Assembly (NCBI GenBank): GCA_022828595.1
Contig: JAKGHH010000003.1
Span: 14,446,934 to 14,510,933, forward strand
Source: Nelumbo lutea
Taxonomy: Eukaryota > Streptophyta > Magnoliopsida > Proteales > Nelumbonaceae
Direction of reading: 5' to 3'
Length of the DNA stretch: 64,000 nt
A model generated the notes under the pieces. It ran no database searches. It saw only the letters and a program-made list of their open reading frames with translations, and was not told where the DNA came from. A program made the position numbers and the translations under genes. Numbering within the stretch: position 1 is the stretch's first letter; each line of letters opens with the position of its first letter. This document shows, one piece after another, positions 12,577 to 21,984 of the stretch.

Positions 12577-13576
12577 AGATGGTGCGTAATCTGACGCTCC
12601 CTGTTCCCTGTTGGCGGATAGCTTGGACATCGGACTAGGTAGGTCACTTAGTTGAGCTGTAAAGAAAGAGAGAAAATATCAGAGTTCCTGGGCTGCTTTA
12701 CTCGGTGTGGGCACTCTGATTCTTAAGTTAGCGAACTGGAGATTTCAAAAAGCTAGAAATCGAGAGAGAGAGAGAGAGCTAGAGAGCATGGGTGCTAAAT
12801 TGTGTATACCTCTTCTAATTAAAGGAGATACCTTTATATAGGCACATGTAGTTGTGATTGTAATGCATCTGAGATATCCAAGAGGACGCTACCATAGCAT
12901 GTCCAAGATCCTCAAGAAGTCGTCCGCCATGCTCGAGAGTAGTTTCTTGGAAATGGAATCTATATATCTTAATTTCGAAGCGGGCGACATAGGGAGACAA
13001 GTCTAATGGTCGAGCAACACGATCTCGTAGGAGTTGGTCATGATGTTTCACTTTGAAGTGACCGGTTACCATGTTAGGCAGGTCGCCAACTAGGTCCTAG
13101 TCAGGTTGGTAGGGTGTCAGGGGAGGTCACCCCTAATGCCGAGGTCCCTAGCTCAGTCGTGATGAGGTTGCCACTTGAGTCTTTGTCAGGTCTACGGAGG
13201 TAGGTCGCCTCTTCCGCCAACTTAGTCCTGTCGAGATCTTACGCTGTCAGGTCAATGGAGGTAGGTTGCCAACTGGGTTTCTATTAGGATTGACGGAGGT
13301 AGGTTGTTAGCTTGGTCTCTGTTAAGTCGGAGGAGGTGTAGGCAGGTTGACCACCATGCCATGCAGGTTGCTACTTGGACCTCAGTTTGGTCGGTGAGAC
13401 ATCGGCGGGAGGTCTCCCTTCGTGCCAAAGTCTTAAGCTCGGTCCTAAAGTGGTCGCCCCGATCCTAATGAGGTGTCTACAGGTTGCCCATGGCGAGGTG
13501 GTGACAAAGCGCCCTCAGGGCATGTGAGGCACATATGACGTGGTTCCGAGTAGGTCTCTGTCATTTTGTCTAAGGA
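12577..13576 (-). repeat. Right LTR (5' LTR in element orientation), truncated
   Basis: Colinear with the left LTR but visibly diverged. It stops at TCTAAGG, where the left copy continues for about 94 more bases to its terminus. A hAT-type terminus (TAGACCTGTTCATGGGCC) begins four bases later, so the outer end was lost at or near that insertion. Confidence 0.68.
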
Positions 13577-13579
13577 AAG

Positions 13580-13737
13580 TAGACCTGTTCATGGGCCAGA
13601 CCGAGCTGGGCTTGGGCCGGGCTTTCACTTGTCATTAATGAAAATATATTAGGCCCGAGCCCGAGCCCGGCCCGACCAACGGGCCTATAACTTGGGCCTA
13701 AGCCCGAAACCCGAGCCCGAGCCCGAAGCCCGACCTA
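13580..13737. mobile_element. hAT-type miniature element, one end only
   Basis: It starts with the same 18 bases as the 110-bp element at 6007 (TAGACCTGTTCATGGGCC), followed by repeated GCCCGAGCCCGA words. No matching right terminus or target duplication can be found, so it is a truncated relative. It abuts the broken edge of the right LTR. Confidence 0.6.
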
Positions 13738-15383
13738 AGGAGTGCATGGTCACACTTAAGGAGTGCATGAATCAATAATTCCACCTCTTTACCACATGTT
13801 TATACTATTTTAAAAAGTATGAATGGCCTCAAGAATATTTATGGAATTTTCTAAGGACAATATTTATCCCTTATTTAAATTTAATGATAAAAAATGAGGG
13901 CAAATAAGGTAATTGGTTCTTGATATTAAATGAGTTGAAAATAGGTAATTTAAAGATATTCAGTGCATTCAATCCTCTCATTATATTCAACATTTAAGTT
14001 ATTAACTTGCAGTCATGTTCATTGAATCATATATTTAAATCATTTTTAGTTATTCTCATCATTAAGTTCTATTATTTAAATCCATACTTAATAAATTAAT
14101 AATTTCAATAACATAAAAGCTTATACCTTTAAAATCTACTTAGCAAAAATAGTGTTTTCATCTAAATGGTGGTAAGAAATTAAATCATTTTGGGCCAAAT
14201 GGGTTAATCCATGCTGCCACGATTAAATAATAAAAATAAAAAAAAATAGAAATTAAAAAAATGCAAGCATTTTTAACATACATATTAAACAATAATAAGT
14301 ATGTTAAATAAGAAATATTTTTATTAATGATGAAAATGGAATGTAAAATTTAAAACCAATTGGAAATAAAAATATTTTCCTATTATCTCTCATTAAATCC
14401 TATATTTAAAATATATTTTTCTCATCATTAAATTCTTGTAATTAAATCCACAATATTAATTTTAATAGTATAAAAATAAATATTTTGAAAAGTAACTTGA
14501 AAACAAAACCATTTTCTTCCCTCCAAGTGGTGGGCAAGCAATTTGACCATTTGGGGTCAAATGGATTAATAAATAATGTCATAATTAATTAATAAAAAAT
14601 TAAAATAAATAACTATGAAATGTAATAAGAATTTTTATTAATGATGAGAATGGAATGCCAATTTCAAAATCTACCTAGAAATTAAAAGATGTCATAGTCA
14701 AATAATAAAATTTTTAATAATAGAAAATACAAAGAATCACAAAAAAAAAAAAAAAGATAAGAGAAAATTTTGGGCATATATCTAATGTTATATATTTATA
14801 AAAATAAAATATTGGGTACATCTTTAATATTGTACATTCATTATATTGAAAAAAAAATAAGTTTTATACATAAGAAATAATTTTATCAATGATGAAAATG
14901 TAATACAAAATTTAATGTTAACTTAGAAATCAAACAATTTTTAATTTTAAATGATGGGTTAGTGATTTGAGCAAAATGATACCATAGACAAATAAAAATT
15001 AAGTGTGATAAGTAAAAAATATTTTATATAATGTAAATGAAATATGCAATTTAATGGGAAAATTATAGTCAAAGTCAGTTGTACATTTAAAATTAGGTTC
15101 AAGTTGGTCTATAAACCAACCAAACTCTGAAAATTGTCTCTATAATTCAAATTATAAAAACCTCCACCATGTCATCAAAGGCTTATGTCGCTGTTGCCAA
15201 CATGGGACTCTTATTCCATGTTGGACACAATAGAAAACCTATATCGAAAATAGGTTTTTTGTTTCTCTCCCATTCCCTCTGTTTCTCGATTTCCCTCCAT
15301 TCTCTCTCACTCTCATAGTCATCTCTCGATGTCCCGCTCCCTCTGTCTCTCCTACTCTCTCTGCTTTGATCTGTAGCCAAATC

Positions 15384-15387
<4 letters not shown>

Positions 15388-15420
<33 letters not shown>
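15388..15420. repeat. (CT)n microsatellite
   Basis: About 16 CT units followed by (AT)n, in the left half of the foldback loop. The Ser/Leu-rich open frames here are low-complexity artefacts. Confidence 0.95.
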
Positions 15421-15426
<6 letters not shown>

Positions 15427-15679
15427 ATATATATATATTGTTCTCCCTCAATCTTTCTCATTTTTCTCCCTTGCTCTCCCTCTCGGTCGAAATCTCCTTC
15501 TCCCTCAGTCCCTATCATTCTCCAATTGGTGTAAATTTCATAGTCAAGAGTTTCTTGTGAATTTTGTTAATTTGGTTTAATAACTTTTGAACCTTACCAT
15601 GTTGGTCTCATGTTCTTTTATACGATCTGATTAATACCATATAATTGCGTAAGAAAATAAGGAAATAAAAGAGAACGAG

Positions 15680-15682
<3 letters not shown>

Positions 15683-15721
<39 letters not shown>
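15683..15721. repeat. (GA)n microsatellite
   Basis: About 19 GA units in the right half of the foldback loop, complementary to the CT tract at 15388. A further short GA run lies near 15930-15946, followed by a C run. Confidence 0.95.
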
Positions 15722-15726
<5 letters not shown>

Positions 15727-16765
15727 ACGATAAAAATTAAGGGAGAAGGAGAGATCGACGAGAGAGAGAGAATGAGAGAGAACGATAGGTAGAAAGAGGG
15801 AGAGAATGAGAGAAATTGATATAGATAACGTAAATACAGAAACCAAAAACCATTTTTATTTATTTTCAAATCACATAGTCATTGAATAGATAAAGATGAC
15901 TATGAGTGAAAAAGTGTGAGGGAGATTGAGAGAGAGAGAGAGAGAGTAACCCCCCCCCCCCTTTTTTTTAATTTTCCAATCACCCAACATTAAAGAGTGA
16001 TTTTAGTAAAAGCTTTTTGTTGTGTCCAATACGGATTAAGAGTCCCATGTTGGCAATAGCCACATAACCCTTTGATGACATGGCAATGGTTTTTATAACT
16101 TGAAATGTAGAGCTGTTTATTAGAGTTTTTGTTGGTTTATGGACCAACTTGTAACCAAATTTTAAATGTACAGCCGACTCCGACTATAAATTTCACTAAT
16201 TTAAAACTAATCCAAAAACAATGATATTTCTTATCTAGATGGTGGGTCAATGGTCCAACTTTTCGAAAAAAATGTATGATGTCATAATTGAATAATAAAT
16301 ATTTAAGTTTATTTTTAATCATATTATTATTTTTTAATTTTTAATTTCTATTTTAACTATGATATATCTAAAATTCAAGTAATTAATATAAAGAAAAATT
16401 TATCACGTGCAACGCATATGCTTAATTACTAGTTTGAAAAAAAATGGAGTATGAGATGCCTGTTTTTTGCAATATTTTCTCTCACAGCTACAACATTCCA
16501 ACAACACCTCTTAATAAACATTTTTATTTTGGGGTCATTTTTATTTTTCATATATTTCTTTCCAGAGCTTCTTGGTTAGGGCATTTTGAGGATCTGGGAT
16601 AGAGCCATAAAGGAATGGTTGGATAACAGCAGTTTTTTGCTACTTTTGAGTTTTGATTCTTGACCGTGGCCAAGGACCAATCAATGCAGGAATTTGATTC
16701 GTCATAGACCAAGAAACTTGGATTATAAAAATTAAAAAAAAGAATAAAATTACTAAACTTCTTTC

Positions 16766-16790
16766 TTATATATATATATATATATATATA
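16766..16790. repeat. (AT)n microsatellite
   Basis: About 12 AT units immediately before the 149-bp tandem duplication. Confidence 0.9.
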
Positions 16791-17086
16791 GATTTTCGTA
16801 TAAGATCATTGAATTCTAAATGTAGAACCCATGTTTAACCGATCCAGCCCAACCCAAGCTGGGCTCGGGCCCATTTTGCCAAACGAAGTTGGATTCAACT
16901 CGTGTGAATCGAGCTAGCTCAGTTTATTTAAAGGGTATAGATTTTCGTATAAGATCATTGAATTCTAAATGTAGAACCCATGTTTAACCGATCCAGCCCA
17001 ACCCAAGCTGGGCTCGGGCCCATTTTGCCAAACGAAGTTGGATTCAACTCGTGTGAATCGAGCTAGCTCAGTTTATTTAAAGGGTA
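16788..17086. repeat. Perfect 149-bp tandem duplication
   Basis: Copy 1 starts at 16788 and copy 2 at 16937. The copies match without a visible difference, from ATAGATTTTCG to TTTAAAGGGTA. Each holds a GC-rich palindromic word (CCCAAGCTGGGCTCGGGC) like those in the hAT miniature elements of this window, so the unit may contain a piece of one. No ORF of interest. Confidence 0.88.
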
Positions 17087-17475
17087 AGATCCCCAATAAT
17101 CATTGCATGTTTTATTCAACACAAGCTAATAAGGAAGCTGCAAAATTCTTTCTATTACCAAAATGCCCTGAAACATCCTGGCGTATGCAATAAACTGATG
17201 GGAGAAAGCTCCGAACACAAGGTGGTGGGCTGGGCTGACCCCTAGTGGGCCAAAAAAGATTAACCCTGGTGGAGGGGCGGTCATTGTAAATTTTATTTGT
17301 TTTAAATAAAAAAAATTGTGAAAGTACAAAAGGTAAACATAAAAGAAGGGGTGATCATGGGCCGGGTTGAGCCAAGTTTAGCACTTATCACACACTAATT
17401 TCTAGTGTAGGACAAAGTTCAAAGAATCTGCAATTCTTCATTTATACCAATATTTTACATTCCGGAATTTTCTTA

Positions 17476-17757
17476 GGCCATGCTTGGTTTGTGAAAATAA
17501 GGGTTTGGAATTGGAATTGGAATTGGAATGGGCTATTCCAATTCCAACTATTTGGTTGGGTGGAATCAGAATCCCATTCCCATTCCTACTGGAATGACAT
17601 TCTCTCATTTGAAGGAGTGGTCATTCTCTGCCTTTTTCTTGGGAATGAAATCCCATTCCTACTGATTCTAATTCCTATCCCCATTGTTGTCTGAACCAAA
17701 TAGACTATGAGAATAGACCATTTCGATTTTGATTCCGATTATAAACTAAATGGACCC
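17476..17757. mobile_element. PIF/Harbinger (Tourist-like) miniature element
   Basis: 282 bp bounded by TTA on both sides (17473-17475 and 17758-17760), the target duplication of PIF/Harbinger elements. The ends are GGCCATGCTTGGTTTG and the complement of GGGTCCATTTAGTTT, resembling Tourist termini. The interior is repeats of ATTCC/GGAAT words that fold on themselves. The open frame through it is low-complexity. Confidence 0.7.
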
Positions 17758-17760
17758 TTA

Positions 17761-18881
17761 GAAAGAAAAATCTGTGATGTAAGAATGATATGGTATCAGA
17801 AGAGTTTTTAGCAATTAAAACCCAGCCATGAATTTTGATAAATAACACCGAATTGGCTATCATGTTTATGATTCCAGTTAACTAGTCAGAAGTTTTTTAT
17901 CCCATATCATATATTTCTGATATCATCGTCCAACCCTCATAATAATGGTATTTCGATGTTTATGGAACCAATTATTTTGTTCTCATAAATGCAAATGAGA
18001 GATTGAATGATTGTGGGCCATATGCACTATATGGCTGATGTGGATCAAAATGATGGGTGTACAGCCATTAAAACAGCTATCAAATCCAATTAATCCATTC
18101 TCAAACTAAACACGTTTGCATTGCATATCAAGTGTTTGCTTTTAATTGGGTTTTCAATCAAATCGGACTCACGTATCTTTTATTTTATCAGTTCACATCT
18201 CCTACCCATAAAATTCTGTCCACGCCTGCCCACATTACACTATAAACTTACATGGGAGCATCTCCTTGTGCGGGTGTAATAATGTATGGGTAAAGCTTTT
18301 TTGAGTGGGAGATCCGAATATAGTTTTTTTAGCAGATTCGAATATAACTCACACGTGCCTACAATGTATTGAGAATATTTTTCATACTTTTTAAATTATT
18401 ATTTATAGCAGGGTGGATGGATACAATGTGAGGAGCAGATCCCATTTCGATTATAAGTGAGTCGTTGAATGTTTCTTTTCATGTCCTTGTCACGATTCAG
18501 AGTTGGAGTTAATTTAGCAGGCACAGCCACTGAGCCACAGAGCGACTACACGTTATTCACATAACATCCAGACAAACAACGGAAAAATGATGGAGAAGAA
18601 TCAAAATGCAATGTTGGCCCGACACGCAAGAAACAGATTTCGGGCCGTCGGCGGTTGCTTAACGACAAACCTTTTGGTTTGTTTTTTAGTGTGAGAGACA
18701 CATGAATAACGTGTAATGCACCAAGGGAATCGTTTTTCTTTTTTTTTTTCGTTTTCCTGCCTTTTTGCCAGCAAAGGGGACCCTTCCTTTGAATGCATGC
18801 TTTCGACGCTTCCTTAAAAGAATGCATCGAAATATATATCGGACAGTGGTAGCTGGTTGTAATTGAGCGTAGCTATCAACT
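17761..18881. other. Intergenic, nothing recognised
   Basis: AT-rich, with short random frames only. The minus-strand frames near 18546-18827 have no recognisable domain. Confidence 0.4.
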
Positions 18882-19277
18882 AGTGTCCAGACGTAAACGT
18901 GTAAAGGGATCGAATTGGAATTGAATAGTCAATATTTAAATTTGATTTCGATTAAAAAAATTCGATTTGAATTCAACTAATTAGTTATTTTAGATAATTA
19001 ATAAATATATAAAATAAGCATTTTATTTATATAAAGTATATAAATATATAAATTATTTATATAATTTAATTATTATATATATAAATTATATAAAATATTA
19101 AAATATTTTATATACTATATATACAAATTAAATAACCGGTCGAATTTGGATACTTATCGAGTTGAATCGGGTCATATCTGAATTCGATCAGTTAAATATT
19201 CGAATAATCTGAATTCAATTCGATTATGTAAAATCTCAAATTTGAAATCGAATTTTTGAATACCGTTGACACCCCTA
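18882..19277. mobile_element. Possible hAT-like miniature element
   Basis: The right end on the minus strand reads TAGGGGTGTCAACGG, a common hAT-type start. A left end is only tentatively placed at TAGTGTCCAGACG. The arms contain repeated TTCGAAT-like words and the centre is AT. No target duplication can be shown. Confidence 0.35.
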
Positions 19278-19663
19278 CCCTGTAGTCTGAGAGTAAATCA
19301 ATTAGCCCCACATTTTTTGTCATTTTCCACTTAGCCATGAATCCCTTGCATTATCGTCCACACAGATGCATTCTCATGGCATCTAGCCAGGTAAATAACT
19401 TACAAAAAAGCGAACAGTCTTAGACAAAAATCTATGATATCAAAAAGACATGATATTAGAAAGGTTTTGATCAATCAAAATCTCCAATGAATTTTGATGA
19501 CAACCAATTTAATGGATTCCCACTTTTATTATGACGACTGATTATATGTTTTTTTAGTATCATATCTTTCCGGTATCATAATCAAGTTATTATTATTATT
19601 ATTATTATTAAGGGCCATAGGCAATTCAATCACCATTTCCGCTAGTTTGATGCATTATTTTTT

Positions 19664-20308
19664 AGGGATAATAGCATATAAGAGCAACTTTTCAGCCCTA
19701 ATATCGGTAAAAGTAACATTTAAAAAAAATAAAAAATAGGGTAACTTTGAAAAATAATATCAATAAAGGGCAGAATCATTGTTCATCTTTTTCCTCTTGC
19801 AGTTTATTCACTAGTGCTACCACTCGCCGCTGCCTGCCGTTTGCCGCCGCTGTTTGCCTCTACCTCTGCCTTTGACAACATTGTCGGAGGTGGGCAGAGG
19901 CAGAGGCGGCGGTGACACTGGTGGTTATTTCTTTGCCCACCACCGCCACTTCCACCCACCTCCGTCTCAGCCTCCAATAATGTTGTCGGAGGTGGGTGGA
20001 GACAGAATCGGCAGCATTGGGAAGAGAAATAGTCACTAGCACCGCCGTCGTCACCTCTACCTCCGCCCACCTCTAGCAATGTTCCCAGAAGCGGAGGCGG
20101 AGGTGGGCAGAGGCATTGCTAGAGGTAGTGGCAGGGTGGTGGTGAGCGACAATGCTGGTGAATAGACTGCAGGAGGAAGAAGATGAACAATGATTCTGCC
20201 CTTTATTATTATTAATTTTCAAAAGTTACCCTATTTTTGATTTTTTTTTTAAATATTACTTTTACTGATATTAAGGCCCAAAAGTTGCCCTTATATGCTA
20301 TTATCCCT
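19664..20308. mobile_element. Fold-back element with about 140-bp terminal inverted repeats and GC-rich core
   Basis: Arms 19664-19802 and about 20168-20308 are inverted copies, starting AGGGATAATAGCATATAAG and matching to the word CAGAATCATTGTTCATCTT. The core (about 19810-20160) is GC-rich and itself carries repeated, partly inverted GGAGGTGGG/CCCACCTCC words. Long terminal inverted repeats fit a Mutator-like non-autonomous element. The flanks are T-rich and no clean 9-bp duplication is seen. The Gly- and Pro-rich open frames are probably not genes. Confidence 0.65.
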
Positions 20309-20505
20309 ATTTTTATTGAAATATCAATAAATAGTATAGGAAGCGCTAGTTGTTTTTTATTTTTATGATTTTGACAATACTAAAAGTGGAGAGAGAAAAC
20401 TACCTAGAATCTTCAAAGTGACTTCAAAATAGTTATACGTTCATGCCATTTTGTAAGGGGTCGTCTATCTAACATTTACCACTTGTTTGGGTGAGCATCA
20501 CTAAA

Positions 20506-20631
20506 GTCATGTTTGGTTTAAAAGAAAATGTAGGGAAAGGAAGGGAAAAATAGGGAAACCTATATAAGGTTTGTAAAGATTTCCCTATTTTTCCTTCATT
20601 TCCCTATCTTTTCCTTCAAACCAAACATAAC
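20506..20631. mobile_element. Fold-back MITE (126 bp)
   Basis: Ends GTCATGTTTGGTTT and the complement of GTTATGTTTGGTTT. The two halves pair over almost the whole length (AGGGAAA words against TTTCCCT words). Flanks are ctaaa and ctaag. The superfamily is uncertain; the TGTTTGGTT core resembles Tourist-like ends. Confidence 0.65.
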
Positions 20632-21490
20632 CTAAGAGTCTAAGACCACCTTGTCATTATTTCTTCTCTCCACAGAATCGATAATCTTTCTTCTCTTTAG
20701 AAAGCGATTAATACGAATTACTTTTTCGTACTAAACATCATCAGAATCCATATATCTTATCTACCCATCTCTAGTCTTGGAAATTTTCAAGATGGATGCA
20801 TTGTTCCAAGATTTATTTCCAGTGAATCTAAACAGGATGCATGTCTATAAACACATAAATGTTTTTGTACATGAGAACAAACATATAGGCTTATAGCGGG
20901 TTAAAAAATCGATGCATATTATACATTGTGATATTTTTATTTTTAAACTTTGCTAATTCCGTTCATTATTTCCCTAACTTTTTTATTTTTTATATAAGGA
21001 ATCTCATATTGAATATTTTGTAAATAATATACTTTTCTTATGACCTTAATCCACCTCATAGATTTCTTAATTTGAGAAAAGTAACTCTAGGAGATCTGCA
21101 CATGGTAATCATCTCTCTCTACCAAAAAAATGTGTTCTACACTAATACCACTTGTTCTATTTTATTGATCAGTTTATTTAAATCATGGTCATATGTTGGA
21201 TAAGAAAGAGGTGACGTGCATTGATTTGGCTGTCCATTGATATGCTCAAATTTAAATATTAAATCGAATTTTCTAATATTTGCAAAGATCTAAACATTGA
21301 TTATGATCATCCATTAATGCACCAATGAAAGCTTGATAAGGCATATTCCATTCAAACAAATGCTCGTAGTACAACCATGAAGTAACAAACAATAAATAAG
21401 TTACCAGTACAAAATGATTTAGTAAACAATAAGAAAAACCCATTAATACATAGCCTACAAAATGATGAAGTAGATATCAAGTATTGGGAG

Positions 21491-21984
21491 TAGGGGTGGC
21501 AATGAGTCGAGTTTTTCATGAGTTGCTCGAGTTTGGCTTGTGAAAAGCTCGATTTGGTTTGTTTTCAACAGAGTTCGAGCCTAATTCATTAGCTTGATTA
21601 TTAAACGAGTCGAGTTCGAGCCTACTAGAGTTTGGCTTGTGAGGCTCGCGAGCTAGCTCGAAAAAAAAAATATATATATATGTATATACTAAAATTATAG
21701 AAAATAATATATATATATTAAAAATATTATAATTATTAATTATTATAATTCTTAATTTTTTAAATATCAAATAAAAAATATTTTTATATATATATTTTTT
21801 ATTTTTATAAAATATTTTTTCTCAAAATCGAGCTTGAGCTTATGAATTTTTGACTCGAATTGAACTTGAACTCAAGATTCTGACTCAAACCAAACTTGAA
21901 CTCGAGCTTGAACCTTGTAAAACAGTCTCGAGCCAAGTTTGAATCTCGTACTATTCGACTCGGCTCGACTCAAATCCACCCCTA
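21491..21984. mobile_element. hAT-like miniature element (494 bp)
   Basis: Starts TAGGGGTGGCAATGAGTCGA and ends with the near complement (TCGACTCAAATCCACCCCTA). Subterminal arms carry repeated GCTCGAGTTTGG words and their complement; the centre is A+T. Flanks attgggag and tctgagag match at five of eight positions, so a target duplication is only suggested. Confidence 0.62.

Larger units (their letters stand above)
10510..13576 (-). mobile_element. Short non-autonomous LTR retrotransposon without pol (LARD/TRIM-like)
   Basis: Two diverged direct repeats of about 1 kb flank a 1.06-kb interior. Both begin at (T)GATGGTGCG and share the words CTGACGCTCCCTGTT, GTAAAGAAAGAGAG and repeated AGGTCG/AGGTAGGTCG. 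On the minus strand the interior starts with ATTGGTGTCGTCTATGAG, similar to the primer site of the element at 51.2 kb, and ends with a G-rich tract (GGAGTGGGGGCAAT) against the left LTR, a likely polypurine tract. This sets the orientation as minus. An early minus-strand ATG gives MASSSN, like the gag start of the 30-41 kb element, and then the frame breaks. No protease, RT, RNase H or integrase motif is visible. It looks like a stripped derivative of the same family. Confidence 0.68.
15056..16195. repeat. Large inverted repeat (about 1.1 kb foldback)
   Basis: The arm 15056-15238 is the inverted, moderately diverged copy of 16008-16195. Shared words include AGAGTCCCATGTTGGCAA, CTTTGATGACATGG, GGTTTTTATAA and TTTTAAATGTACA. 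The loop contains a CT-rich half and a GA-rich half, so it is also roughly self-complementary. No target duplication is visible. It could be a fold-back transposon nested in the Helitron-like block. Confidence 0.72.
13760..16432 (+). mobile_element. Helitron-like non-autonomous element (3' end clear, 5' end uncertain)
   Basis: A very AT-rich block that ends TATCACGTGCAACGCATATG, then CTTAATTACTAG, then T. This resembles plant Helitron 3' ends: a short imperfect hairpin (CACGTGC pairing with GCATATG around AAC) a few bases before a CTAG end, with T as the next base. Inside, a motif like GGTGGGxxAxxxATTTGA recurs near 14165, 14530, 14950 and 16238, each followed by 'aaatg(g)att/gttaa' or 'gatgtcataatt' words, indicating diverged internal repeats. 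A candidate 5' TC start lies near 13784 but is not certain. No Rep/helicase is encoded. A large inverted repeat sits inside. Confidence 0.5.

Noticed and set aside
15366..15869. ORFs rich in Ser/Leu and Ser/Phe
   Set aside because: They translate (CT)n and (GA)n microsatellites.
19804..20079. Gly/Pro-rich ORFs in the GC-rich core of the fold-back element
   Set aside because: Several frames of both strands are equally open because of the GGA/GGT repeats; no domain recognised.
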